A DNA stretch of 64,000 bases from Pseudomonas segetis (GTDB lineage Bacteria > Pseudomonadota > Gammaproteobacteria > Pseudomonadales > Pseudomonadaceae). The notes beneath the pieces were generated by a model, which worked only from the letters and a program-made list of their open reading frames with translations, made no database searches and had not been told where the DNA came from. How positions within the stretch are numbered: position 1 is the stretch's first letter; each line of letters begins with the position of its first letter. Both the position numbers and the translations under genes were made by a program. The stretch covers positions 124,001-188,000 of the forward strand of contig NZ_FZOG01000003.1 in assembly GCF_900188155.1 (NCBI RefSeq), written 5' to 3'. Shown one piece after another: positions 39,706-51,476 of this stretch.

Positions 39706-40147
39706 CGGCTCGCTGTACCTGTGCGCAGTACTGTTGCGCCGAGGCCGCCTGCTTGACCGCTTATCCACAGCATTGAGCCTGGTTGCATTGCTGCTGGGCC
39801 TGGCGCCTCTACTCGGATTTCCAACCAGTGTTGCTCAAGCGATGCTCTGTGCCGCGCTCATTACGCTGGGACTGCTTGAAAAATACTGGGCTGCGCGAGT
39901 CGAAGTCGACGCCGAACTGTTTAGCCACATGAGCCAACAGATTGGGCAGTTAACCGAACGCACTGCTGAGCTAGATCAAGCACTTGAAGAGCTGGGCTTG
40001 CAACAATCCGCCACTATTCCACGCACTTGGACGGACCGCAGCAAAGGTGCGTTGCGGCTGTTACGCAACCAGGGGCTTTGCCTAATCGGGCAATGCGCAC
40101 TAGCGTTACTGACTATCGTCAGCTTGCCCTGGCTGCTCACGCATTGA
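39695..40147 (+). CDS. uncharacterised small membrane protein of the phospholipid cluster
   Basis: A 150-residue protein I cannot assign to a family. It has two hydrophobic segments near residues 24-63 ('ALSLVALLLGLAPLLGF' and 'AQAMLCAALITLGLL'), a polar, coiled-coil-like middle (65-105, rich in E, Q and L) and a C-terminal helix at 126-147. It overlaps the PAP2/DSP gene by 11 bases and is followed 25 bases later by the acyltransferase gene, so it belongs to the operon. A scaffold or regulatory subunit for the membrane enzymes around it is possible but unsupported by any motif. E. coli ynbABCD, as I recall it, has no equivalent. Confidence 0.75.
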   Translation: MPTSGSLYLCAVLLRRGRLLDRLSTALSLVALLLGLAPLLGFPTSVAQAMLCAALITLGLLEKYWAARVEVDAELFSHMSQQIGQLTERTAELDQALEELGLQQSATIPRTWTDRSKGALRLLRNQGLCLIGQCALALLTIVSLPWLLTH

Positions 40148-40172
40148 TCATCTCGGCTGAAAAGGACTTCTA

Positions 40173-40790
40173 ATGCTTGCCCGCGCACTCGCCTTTTGCA
40201 TCACCTCCGCAGCCCGAATTCTCACCGGGGCACGTGCCCTATGGCTGGGTACAACAGCCCAGCCTGTGCAGCGCCTGTACTTTGCCAACCACAGCAGCCA
40301 CGGTGACTTTGTATTGTTGTGGGCATCCCTGCCAGCGCACCTGCGCAAGCGCACGCGACCGGTTGCCGGCGCCGACTATTGGCTCAGCAGCAAAGTGCGC
40401 CGCTATGTGATTAAAAATATATTCAATGGAGTATTGGTGGATCGGCAAGCGGGCCGACAGGACGACCCACTACAGGCCATCGACCAGGCCTTGGCGCAAG
40501 GTGACTCGCTAATCTTCTTTCCAGAAGGTACACGCAACCTGGAAGAGGGCCTGCTGCCTTTCAAAAGCGGCCTGTTTCATCTGCACAAAGCCCATCCAGA
40601 GATCGAGCTGGTTCCGGTCTGGATTAGCAATCTCAACCGGGTGATGCCCAAAGGCAGGGTATTGCCACTACCGCTGCTCTGTACCTTGAGTTTTGGCGCA
40701 CCACTCGAAGTCATGGAGGCTGAGACGAAACAACATTTCCTGCAACGCTCAAGTGATGCCTTGCTCGCCCTCGCGCCAAAGGAGGCTTGA
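40173..40790 (+). CDS. lysophospholipid acyltransferase (PlsC family) of the phospholipid cluster
   Basis: The 205-residue enzyme has the PlsC blocks 'FANHSSHGDFVLL' (HX4D), 'NGVLVDRQ', 'IFFPEGTRN' and 'ELVPVWISN'. It is shorter than the 257-residue PlsC-like protein encoded at 34996-35769 and lacks its long N-terminal membrane helix. It would supply phosphatidic acid, or re-acylate a lysolipid, for the CdsA-like enzyme whose gene begins one base later. Its presence makes the cluster nearly self-sufficient for phospholipid synthesis. Confidence 0.87.
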   Translation: MLARALAFCITSAARILTGARALWLGTTAQPVQRLYFANHSSHGDFVLLWASLPAHLRKRTRPVAGADYWLSSKVRRYVIKNIFNGVLVDRQAGRQDDPLQAIDQALAQGDSLIFFPEGTRNLEEGLLPFKSGLFHLHKAHPEIELVPVWISNLNRVMPKGRVLPLPLLCTLSFGAPLEVMEAETKQHFLQRSSDALLALAPKEA

Positions 40791-40791
40791 G

Positions 40792-41724
40792 ATGGATAAC
40801 AACACCTATTTGGTCTTTGCAGGTATCGGCATTGTTCTACTGGTTGCCAGTTGCATAGGCTGGTTGCTCAAGTGGCGCTCTGGCAACCAGCCGAGCCCTG
40901 TAATCGACAACCTAAATGCACGTATCAATGCCTGGTGGGTAATGGTCGTGGTGATAGGTATTGCCTTTATGTTTGGCAATATCGGGGTCATCGTTTTGTT
41001 CTATTTGGTCTCATTCTGCGCCTTGCGGGAGTTCATCACCCTCACGCCCACCCGGCGGAGTGACTACCCGGCATTGGTGGCAGCCTTCTATTTCGCACTG
41101 CCCATGCAATACCTGTTGATCGCGATTGGCTGGTACGAGCTGTTCAGTATTTTCATCCCGGTTTACCTATTTTTGCTGCTGCCCATCCTGTCGTCCCTGG
41201 GCGGCGATAGCACTCGCTTTCTCGAACGCACAACCAAGGTGCAATGGGGCCTGACCCTGGCGGTTTATTGCATCTCCAGCGTACCCGCGCTACTGACCCT
41301 GGACATTCCCGGGTACGCAGGACGCAACTTGTTGCTTATCGCCTGGCTGGTCATCGTGGTGCAAATGTCGGATGTTCTGCAGTACGTTTGCGGCAAGTTG
41401 TTTGGTAAACACAAGATCGCGCCAAACCTGTCACCATCGAAAACAATCGAGGGCTTTGTTGGCGGCGTGGCGTTGGCAACGCTTGTAGGTACTTGCTTGA
41501 GCTGGATCACGCCGTTTCTCTACTGGCAGGCTGCCTTGATGGCGTTACTTGTCTGCCTGCTCGGCTTTGCTGGTGGCGTGGTGATGTCCGCGATCAAGCG
41601 GGATCGGGGGATAAAAGACTGGGGCCACATGATCGAGGGGCACGGCGGCATGCTGGACCGGCTTGACTCGGTCTGCTTCGCGGCTCCGGTATTCTTTCAC
41701 TTTGTACGTTATTGGTGGGCATGA
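40792..41724 (+). CDS. phosphatidate cytidylyltransferase, YnbB/CdsA-like
   Basis: A 310-residue polytopic membrane protein with about eight helices. The C-terminal CdsA signature is clear: 'APNLSPSKTIEGFVGGVALA' (SPSKTIEGFxGG) and 'KRDRGIKDWGHMIEGHGGMLDRLDSVCFAAPVFFH' (KDWGHMIEGHGGMLDR-DS). The family makes CDP-diacylglycerol from phosphatidic acid and CTP, the activated donor for the phosphatidyltransferase encoded at the start of this cluster. GAGG precedes the ATG. It is the last gene of the run. Confidence 0.92.
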   Translation: MDNNTYLVFAGIGIVLLVASCIGWLLKWRSGNQPSPVIDNLNARINAWWVMVVVIGIAFMFGNIGVIVLFYLVSFCALREFITLTPTRRSDYPALVAAFYFALPMQYLLIAIGWYELFSIFIPVYLFLLLPILSSLGGDSTRFLERTTKVQWGLTLAVYCISSVPALLTLDIPGYAGRNLLLIAWLVIVVQMSDVLQYVCGKLFGKHKIAPNLSPSKTIEGFVGGVALATLVGTCLSWITPFLYWQAALMALLVCLLGFAGGVVMSAIKRDRGIKDWGHMIEGHGGMLDRLDSVCFAAPVFFHFVRYWWA

Positions 41725-41786
41725 AGCTGGCCTTCTCATGGCAGAAGCACACCCTTCGATTTAAAACCCTTCCCTGAGTATGCAAG

Positions 41787-41865
41787 TGTTGTGGTCTATT
41801 TTCCCGGACACCTCGATAGGAGGAAATGCATCTATCGAGGTGTCCGTAATTAGTTGACCACTACA
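41787..41865. mobile_element. collapsed insertion-sequence ends (IS3-family-like remnant)
   Basis: Two inverted repeats face each other across 12 bases. The inner 15 bases are perfect (CGGACACCTCGATAG at 41805-41819 and CTATCGAGGTGTCCG at 41832-41846) and the outer parts are also related (TGTTGTGGTC on the left, GACCACTACA on the right). The right end read inwards, TGTAGTGGTCAACTAATTAC then GGACACC, resembles the ends of IS3-family elements. No transposase sequence remains, so this is a relic or a minimal MITE. Confidence 0.65.
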
Positions 41866-42094
41866 AGGCACATCGGCATGCACTATGTTTTAAAAAAGCC
41901 GCAAGCGAGTCCCATCGTCCTGCGATGGACGATGCTATCTTGATCGGTGTGAATTGCATTGCTCTGTCCAACTCTCAGAATCTCCCAGATCCAGACACAG
42001 CCTAAACGAGATTATTTCGGCTTTCGTCTGTAGCTTCACTACATACCAACCCTGTATTGGGCTTCTTTCGCTAGCTAATAGCCTGATATACAAA

Positions 42095-42126
42095 GAAAAA
42101 CCCCGGCACTAGGCCGGGGTTTTTAT
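42095..42126. terminator. strong bidirectional terminator downstream of gyrB
   Basis: Arms AAAAACCCCGGC and GCCGGGGTTTTT (with ACTAG loop, slightly offset) give a GC-rich stem bordered by A and T runs on both sides. It ends the dnaA-dnaN-recF-gyrB transcript on the minus strand and any plus-strand transcript of the phospholipid cluster. Confidence 0.88.
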
Positions 42127-42160
42127 TAGATAACGACTAATCGCTCCCTTGCGTCAACCA

Positions 42161-45686
<3,526 letters not shown>

Positions 45687-45693
45687 TAATGAA

Positions 45694-46797
45694 TTACAAG
45701 CGCATCGGCATAACGACGTAGGCAGAGTCGTCGTTGTCGGCCTCTTGGACCAGTGCGCTGCTGTTGGAATCAGACAGGATCAGGCGTACCTGATCGGTTG
45801 TCATCACGCCCAACACATCGAGCAGGTAACTGACGTTAAAGCCAATTTCCAATGCACTGCCGTCGTAATCAACTGCGGTTTCTTCTTCAGCTTCTTCCTG
45901 CTCAGGGTTGTTTGCCTGGATTTTCAGCAAACCAGCAGCCAGTTGCAGGCGAATGCCACGGTACTTCTCATTGGACAAAATAGCGGTGCGGCTGAAGGCT
46001 TCGCGCAGACCCTGACGATCAGCAACAACAACCTTGTCGCCCCCACGAGGCAATACGCGCTCGTAGTCAGGGAACTTGCCGTCAACCAGCTTCGAGGTAA
46101 AGGTGAACTCACCAGTGGTCGCACGAATATGGTGTTGACCCAGAACGATGGCAACAGTGCCGTCCTGCTCAGTCAGTAGTCGTGCCAGCTCGAGAATACC
46201 TTTGCGCGGAACAATCACCTGGTGACGTTCAACGTTGTCGATTTGAGCCTGCATCGAGCACATGGCCAGACGGTGACCATCAGTTGCGACAGCGCGCAAA
46301 ATGCCGGTTTGCACCTCAAGCAACATGCCATTGAGGTAGTAACGAACGTCCTGCTGCGCCATGGCAAAGCTGGTGCGCTCGATCAGGCGGCGCAACTTGC
46401 TTTGAACCAGGTCGAAAGTCAGGGAGCCTGGACCTTCTTCGACGGTAGGGAAATCGTTTGCTGGCAATGTAGACAGGCTGAAACGGCTGCGCCCGGCCTT
46501 GACCAGAAGCTTTTGCTCATCAACACGAATGTCGATCAAGGCATCGCTCGGTAAGCTTTTGCAAATATCCATCAACTTACGCGCTGGCACGGTGATTTCA
46601 CCGGGCTCGGCAGCATCTTCAAGTGTTACCCGGCCAACCAGCTCAACTTCGAGATCTGTACCGGTCAGCGACAGCTGTTGGCCTTCAACTACTAACAGCA
46701 CGTTCGACAGAACCGGCAAGGTCTGGCGTCGTTCCACGACGCCTGCGACCAGTTGCAGAGGTTTCAACAGGGCTTCGCGTTGAATTGTGAAATGCAT
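45694..46797 (-). CDS. dnaN: DNA polymerase III beta sliding clamp
   Basis: The 367-residue clamp encircles DNA and tethers polymerase III. It begins '[35 protein letters not shown]' ([13 protein letters not shown]) and ends 'YVVMPMRL', the conserved C-terminal tail (MPMRL) involved in the hydrophobic pocket. Its place between dnaA and recF is standard. It starts 31 bases after the dnaA stop. Confidence 0.99.
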   Translation of the reverse strand: MHFTIQREALLKPLQLVAGVVERRQTLPVLSNVLLVVEGQQLSLTGTDLEVELVGRVTLEDAAEPGEITVPARKLMDICKSLPSDALIDIRVDEQKLLVKAGRSRFSLSTLPANDFPTVEEGPGSLTFDLVQSKLRRLIERTSFAMAQQDVRYYLNGMLLEVQTGILRAVATDGHRLAMCSMQAQIDNVERHQVIVPRKGILELARLLTEQDGTVAIVLGQHHIRATTGEFTFTSKLVDGKFPDYERVLPRGGDKVVVADRQGLREAFSRTAILSNEKYRGIRLQLAAGLLKIQANNPEQEEAEEETAVDYDGSALEIGFNVSYLLDVLGVMTTDQVRLILSDSNSSALVQEADNDDSAYVVMPMRL

Positions 46798-46828
46798 GGT
46801 CTAGTCCCTTGCCTTGTGGAGTTGCGTA

Positions 46829-48316
46829 TTAAGTTGTCAGTGTGCGCAACAGGTTTTTGTAGTCCTCGCGGATATCCGCGTCGGATTCCCTAAGTTCAGC
46901 AATCTTACGGCATGCGTGCAACACCGTGGTGTGATCGCGACCGCCAAAGGCGTCACCGATTTCCGGCAGGCTGTGGTTGGTCAGCTCCTTCGACAAAGCC
47001 ATGGCCACCTGCCTTGGTCGCGCAATCGAGCGTGAACGACGCTTGGACAACAGATCAGAAATTTTGATCTTGTAGTACTCGGCAGCCGTACGCTGAATAT
47101 TATCAATACTGACCAGCTTGTCTTGCAGGGCAAGCAGGTCTTTCAACGACTCACGAATAAGCTCAATCGTAATGTCACGGCCCATAAAGTGCGAGTGGGC
47201 TATTACACGCTTGAGCGCACCCTCAAGCTCGCGCACGTTGGAGCGAATACGCTGGGCAATAAAGAAGGCCGCATCGTGGGGCAAATCTACTTTGGCCTGA
47301 TCGGCCTTTTTCATCAAGATCGCAACACGGGTTTCCAGCTCCGGCGGCTCGACAGCCACCGTCAGGCCCCAGCCGAAGCGTGATTTCAAACGCTCTTCCA
47401 GACCCTCGATTTCTTTCGGATAGCGGTCACTGGTTAGGATGACCTGCTGGCCACCTTCCAGTAAGGCATTGAAAGTATGGAAGAATTCTTCTTGAGAGCG
47501 CTCTTTCTTGGCAAAAAACTGAATGTCGTCGATCAACAACGCATCAACCGAACGGTAGAAACGCTTGAATTCGTTGATTGCATTGAGCTGCAGGGCCTTG
47601 ACCATGTCAGCGACAAAACGCTCGGAATGCAGGTACACAACCTTGGCATTGGGATTCTTTTGCAACAGGTGGTTACCCACAGCATGCATAAGGTGGGTTT
47701 TACCCAGGCCAACGCCGCCATACAAAAACAGCGGGTTATAGCCATGCTTGGGGTTATCGGCCACTTGCCAAGCGGCAGCGCGCGCAAGCTGGTTGGATTT
47801 ACCTTCAACGAAATTATCGAAGGTGAATGTGCGGTTCAGGTAACTGGTGTGCTTGAGCGCGCCCTCGACCTGTACAGCACGCTCGGTGCGGGGCGGTTGT
47901 GCGGCCGGCGCTGTATTGGCTGAACCATCGAAACGCGAGCGCTCAGGATTAACCTGCGGCGCCGGCTGCGGTTCTTCCACCACCTGGACAGGAGTCTCGG
48001 CCGCCACCGGAGCCACGGAGGCAGGCGAAGGTGTGGGCACGGTGACCGCCCGCGGCTTGGAGCTACGCTTGCTGCCTATTAATAAGGAAAGCGCAGGCAC
48101 CAGCCCCTCGGAACGCTCAGAAAGCAATTCAAGCAGGCGAGTCACGTATTTGTCGTTGACCCAGTCGAGTACAAAACGGTTAGGCGCGTACACACGAAGT
48201 TCGTCGCCTTCGGCTTCGACCTGCAATGGACGAATCCAGGTGTTGAATTGCTGAGCAGGCAGTTCATCACGTAGAAGTTCTACGCACTGCTGCCAAAGTT
48301 CCACAGACACTGACAT
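46829..48316 (-). CDS. dnaA: chromosomal replication initiator DnaA
   Basis: The 495-residue initiator opens the origin. Domain I (1-85) starts '[31 protein letters not shown]'-type sequence; a proline-, alanine- and valine-rich linker follows at 95-160; the AAA+ ATPase has Walker A '[13 protein letters not shown]' and Walker B '[10 protein letters not shown]'; the DNA-binding domain IV ends with '[16 protein letters not shown]', which contacts DnaA boxes. Boxes are found just upstream, so autoregulation is expected. Confidence 0.99.
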   Translation of the reverse strand: MSVSVELWQQCVELLRDELPAQQFNTWIRPLQVEAEGDELRVYAPNRFVLDWVNDKYVTRLLELLSERSEGLVPALSLLIGSKRSSKPRAVTVPTPSPASVAPVAAETPVQVVEEPQPAPQVNPERSRFDGSANTAPAAQPPRTERAVQVEGALKHTSYLNRTFTFDNFVEGKSNQLARAAAWQVADNPKHGYNPLFLYGGVGLGKTHLMHAVGNHLLQKNPNAKVVYLHSERFVADMVKALQLNAINEFKRFYRSVDALLIDDIQFFAKKERSQEEFFHTFNALLEGGQQVILTSDRYPKEIEGLEERLKSRFGWGLTVAVEPPELETRVAILMKKADQAKVDLPHDAAFFIAQRIRSNVRELEGALKRVIAHSHFMGRDITIELIRESLKDLLALQDKLVSIDNIQRTAAEYYKIKISDLLSKRRSRSIARPRQVAMALSKELTNHSLPEIGDAFGGRDHTTVLHACRKIAELRESDADIREDYKNLLRTLTT

Positions 48317-48846
48317 CCCCTAAGATCGAAAGGCGGTGAGGCAAAATCAGCCGCTATTGTAGCCTTGAGGCGCTGAGTTATCCACACGTAAAAATGCCAG
48401 TGGCTATATAAAATCAATGTCTTAATGAAAAAAATGGGCTTCAGGCCAGAACGGAAAAACCCTGTGGATAACCTAGATCCAGCTCTTGGGATAAGCCTGG
48501 GCAGAAACTATCGACAACCCGTCCTGTGGATAAAACCCGCTTTCATCCTCAGCTTATTCGCGGCATCCACACAGTTGCAGCACGGCTTGTGGACAACGTT
48601 GTGATCCGCTGAAAGCTTCGCCAGCAAAGGCCCCCAGCCACTTATACACAGCGATTAGGGGACATAGTTGTTACAAACACATCTAAAGATCTTTAAATAA
48701 TCTCTTCTCTCTATTTATATTCAGGCAAATAGATGTGAAAGACATGCTGGTTGGAAATTGACCTATCCCTCGGGTTTCTCTACAATCGCCGGTCTCTTAA
48801 AACGGGGGCCATTCCGGCCCGTTGTCGATCAACCAGGTAACACACC
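48317..48846. other. oriC region between dnaA and rpmH
   Basis: A 530-base non-coding gap with DnaA boxes TTATNCACA at 48378-48386 (+), 48463-48471 (-), 48525-48533 (-) and 48642-48650 (+), plus one-mismatch boxes at 48588-48596 and 48563-48571. To their right lies an AT-rich segment at 48681-48722 containing AAAGATCTTTAAA, suitable as the DNA unwinding element. The dnaA-rpmH gap is the known origin position in pseudomonads. The last 90 bases hold the rpmH promoter. Confidence 0.9.
48758..48786 (+). promoter_or_regulatory. sigma-70 promoter of rpmH-rnpA
   Basis: TTGACC at 48758-48763 and TACAAT at 48781-48786 are separated by exactly 17 bases, a near-consensus housekeeping promoter 60 bases before the rpmH ATG. 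Confidence 0.8.
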
Positions 48847-48981
48847 ATGAAACGCACTTTCCAACCAAGCACCATCAAACGCGCTCGCACCCATGGCTTC
48901 CGTGCTCGCATGGCTACCAAGAACGGCCGTGCTGTCCTGTCGCGTCGCCGCGCCAAGGGCCGTGCTCGTCTCGCCGTTTAA
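48847..48981 (+). CDS. rpmH: 50S ribosomal protein L34
   Basis: The 44-residue, strongly basic protein reads [19 protein letters not shown] at its start and ends [12 protein letters not shown], the universal L34 pattern. It belongs to the large ribosomal subunit. The start is fixed by the conserved MKRTFQPS. The rnpA gene follows after 12 bases, as in nearly all bacteria. Confidence 0.99.
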   Translation: MKRTFQPSTIKRARTHGFRARMATKNGRAVLSRRRAKGRARLAV

Positions 48982-48993
48982 TTTTTCTGTCTT

Positions 48994-49398
48994 GTGGTGA
49001 GTCGAGGCTTCAGCCGGGATAAGCGTTTGCTAACTCCCCGGCAATTCAAGGCAGTCTTCGACTCCCCTAGCGGTAAAGTTCCGGGTAGAAATGTCCTGCT
49101 GCTTGCGCGCAACAACGACCTAGATCATCCCCGCTTGGGCCTGGTGATCGGCAAAAAGAGCGTAAAGCTCTCAGTTGAACGCAATCGCCTTAAACGCCAG
49201 ATTCGCGAAACCTTCCGCCAGAGTCAGGACAACCTGACCGGTTGGGATATCGTGATTGTGGCGCGTAAAGGCCTGGGCGATTTAGAGAATGTTGAACTTG
49301 CCCAGCAATTCAACAAACTCTGGAAACGTCTTGCCCGCAGCAAAACCAGCCCTGAAGTAGCCGTCCCTTCTGGGGTGAGTGACAAACCGAATGCGTAA
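48994..49398 (+). CDS. rnpA: ribonuclease P protein component
   Basis: The 134-residue basic protein assists the RNase P RNA in trimming tRNA 5' ends. Conserved stretches are '[17 protein letters not shown]' and '[26 protein letters not shown]' (the RNR motif: [11 protein letters not shown]). The start is GTG at 48994. Its end overlaps yidD by 8 bases. Confidence 0.98.
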   Translation: MVSRGFSRDKRLLTPRQFKAVFDSPSGKVPGRNVLLLARNNDLDHPRLGLVIGKKSVKLSVERNRLKRQIRETFRQSQDNLTGWDIVIVARKGLGDLENVELAQQFNKLWKRLARSKTSPEVAVPSGVSDKPNA

Positions 49399-49636
49399 GC
49401 TGGCTCTAGCTCCAATCCAGTTTTACCGTTACGCCATCAGCCCACTGATGGCGAGTCATTGTCGCTTTTATCCAAGCTGCTCTTGCTACGCGTATGAAGC
49501 CATTGAAAGTCATGGCGTCATACGTGGCGGCTGGCTGACCCTGCGTCGGTTAGGTCGCTGCCACCCATGGAATCCCGGCGGCTACGATCCGGTTCCCCCT
49601 GCGAATAAATCCCGTACCTCTTCGATGGCCGAATAA
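49391..49636 (+). CDS. yidD: membrane protein insertion efficiency factor YidD
   Basis: The 81-residue protein shows the YidD pattern '[28 protein letters not shown]' (with Cys residues in [11 protein letters not shown]) and '[24 protein letters not shown]'. An amphipathic N-terminal helix attaches it to the inner membrane, where it helps YidC-dependent insertion. The ATG at 49391 begins MRKLALAP and overlaps rnpA. Confidence 0.96.
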   Translation: MRKLALAPIQFYRYAISPLMASHCRFYPSCSCYAYEAIESHGVIRGGWLTLRRLGRCHPWNPGGYDPVPPANKSRTSSMAE

Positions 49637-49638
49637 TC

Positions 49639-51387
49639 ATGGATATCAAACGCTCGATCCTGATCGTCGCCCTGGCAGTCGTGTCCTATATGATGGTTCT
49701 TCAGTGGAACCAGGACTACGGCCAAGCTGACTACCCGACTCAGAATACGACAGTAACTTCCAACAGCTCCGCCGACCTGCCCGATACGCCTGTTGCTGAA
49801 AACAGCAGCGCCGGTGATATCCCGGCTGTCGCCAATACCGAGCAACTCAAGCCTGACACCACTCAGATTGCCAAGAGCAATGATCTGATTCGGGTCAAGA
49901 CTGATGTGCTTAATCTGGCGATCGATCCTCGTGGCGGTGATGTTGTGCAACTGACCTTGCCTCAGTATCCACGTCGCCAGGATCGTCCAGACGTGCCTTT
50001 CCAGCTGTTCGACAATGGCAACGAGCGTACTTATCTTGCGCAAAGTGGCCTGATTGGCAGCAACGCTCCGGATAAATCCAGCGGTCGTGCATTGTGGAGC
50101 AGTGCGCAGAAGAGCTACGAACTGGCCGATGGCCAGGACCAGTTGGTGGTTGACCTGACCCTCAGCGAGGGCGGAGTCAATTACATCAAGCGCTACACCT
50201 TCAAGCGTGGCTTGAACCCTGAGTGTTCAGCCAAGGAGCAAATGCTCAAGAAGCCAGGTTGTATCGATCCGTCGTCCTATAAGGTCGATGTCAAATACCT
50301 GATCGACAACCAGAGCGGTGCAGCCTGGAGCGGCAACATGTTTGCCCAGCTCAAGCGCGACAACAGCGACGACCCATCGAAGACCACTGCGACCAGCACT
50401 GCCACCTATCTGGGTGCTGCGATGTCGACGCCTGATTCGACTTATCAGAAAGTGTCGATGAAGGACATCGACAAGAAGCCCGTCAAGGAAACCGTCAACG
50501 GTGGCTGGATTGCCTGGCTGCAGCACTATTTCGTAACTGCATGGGTGCCTGATCAGAACGAAAACAACGTTATTCAGACGCGCAAGGACAGCCAAGGCAA
50601 CTACATCATCGGTTACACCAGCCCAGCTGTTAGCGTTGCTGCCGGCAGCACAGGTGAAATCGGTGCCACCCTGTATGCGGGCCCGAAAATCCAGAAGTAC
50701 CTCGGCAGCCTCTCGCCAGGTCTGGAACTGACTGTCGACTACGGCATTCTGTGGTTTATCGCTCAACCCATCTTCTGGTTGCTGCAACATATCCACAGCA
50801 TCCTGGGCAACTGGGGCTGGTCGATTATTGTCCTGACCTGCATCATCAAGCTGATTTTCTTCCCTCTGTCGGCTGCCAGCTACAAGTCGATGGCACGCAT
50901 GCGTGCAGTGGCACCGAAAATGGCCGCTCTGAAAGAACAGTTTGGTGACGATCGCCAGAAAATGTCTCAGGGCATGATGGAGCTGTACAAGAAAGAGAAG
51001 ATCAACCCCTTGGGTGGTTGCTTGCCTATTCTGGTACAGATGCCGGTGTTCCTGGCGCTCTACTGGGTACTTCTGGAAAGCGTGGAAATGCGCCAGGCCC
51101 CTTGGATGTTCTGGATCACTGACCTGTCGATTAAAGACCCGTTCTTTATTCTGCCGATCATCATGGGCGCTTCGATGTTCATCCAGCAGCAGCTGAACCC
51201 AACACCGCCGGACCCGATGCAAGCCAAGGTAATGAAAATGATGCCAATCATCTTCACCTTCTTCTTCTTGTGGTTCCCTGCTGGTCTGGTCATGTACTGG
51301 GTTGTGAACAACTGCTTGTCGATCGCACAGCAGTGGTACATTACACGCAAGATTGAAGCCGCAACCAAAGCAGCTGAAGCCAAATAG
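49639..51387 (+). CDS. yidC: membrane protein insertase YidC
   Basis: The 582-residue protein has an N-terminal helix (residues 5-22), a large periplasmic domain (about 60-350) and a C-terminal insertase core with five helices, including 'GWSIIVLTCIIKLIFFPLSAASYKSM' (positively charged groove) and 'LPILVQMPVFLALYWVL'. YidC inserts membrane proteins alone or with SecYEG. It starts 2 bases after yidD and is followed by a terminator. Confidence 0.98.
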   Translation: MDIKRSILIVALAVVSYMMVLQWNQDYGQADYPTQNTTVTSNSSADLPDTPVAENSSAGDIPAVANTEQLKPDTTQIAKSNDLIRVKTDVLNLAIDPRGGDVVQLTLPQYPRRQDRPDVPFQLFDNGNERTYLAQSGLIGSNAPDKSSGRALWSSAQKSYELADGQDQLVVDLTLSEGGVNYIKRYTFKRGLNPECSAKEQMLKKPGCIDPSSYKVDVKYLIDNQSGAAWSGNMFAQLKRDNSDDPSKTTATSTATYLGAAMSTPDSTYQKVSMKDIDKKPVKETVNGGWIAWLQHYFVTAWVPDQNENNVIQTRKDSQGNYIIGYTSPAVSVAAGSTGEIGATLYAGPKIQKYLGSLSPGLELTVDYGILWFIAQPIFWLLQHIHSILGNWGWSIIVLTCIIKLIFFPLSAASYKSMARMRAVAPKMAALKEQFGDDRQKMSQGMMELYKKEKINPLGGCLPILVQMPVFLALYWVLLESVEMRQAPWMFWITDLSIKDPFFILPIIMGASMFIQQQLNPTPPDPMQAKVMKMMPIIFTFFFLWFPAGLVMYWVVNNCLSIAQQWYITRKIEAATKAAEAK

Positions 51388-51414
51388 CCACGCGCAATTG
51401 GCTAAGCTGTAAAC

Positions 51415-51440
51415 AAAACGCCCCTCTTTAGGGGCGTTTT
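51415..51440. terminator. terminator between yidC and mnmE
   Basis: Perfect arms AAAACGCCCCT and AGGGGCGTTTT enclose CTTT; this is a strong rho-independent terminator, so mnmE likely has its own promoter or read-through. Confidence 0.88.
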
Positions 51441-51476
51441 GCTATGTCGCCTGTGGATAAGATTTCGGAGAGAAGC

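Larger units (their letters stand above)
41725..42160. other. non-coding stretch between the phospholipid cluster and gyrB
   Basis: It contains an IS-end remnant (41787-41865), a perfect 8-base hairpin at 41913-41934 (arms CATCGTCC and GGACGATG) with no T run, about 150 bases without any recognised feature, and a strong terminator at 42095-42126. I found no open frame in it that looks like a gene. Confidence 0.65.

Noticed and set aside
41913..41934. Perfect 8-base inverted repeat CATCGTCC/GGACGATG
   Set aside because: Without a T run, repeats elsewhere or adjacent promoter elements it cannot be given a function; reported only as part of the non-coding stretch.
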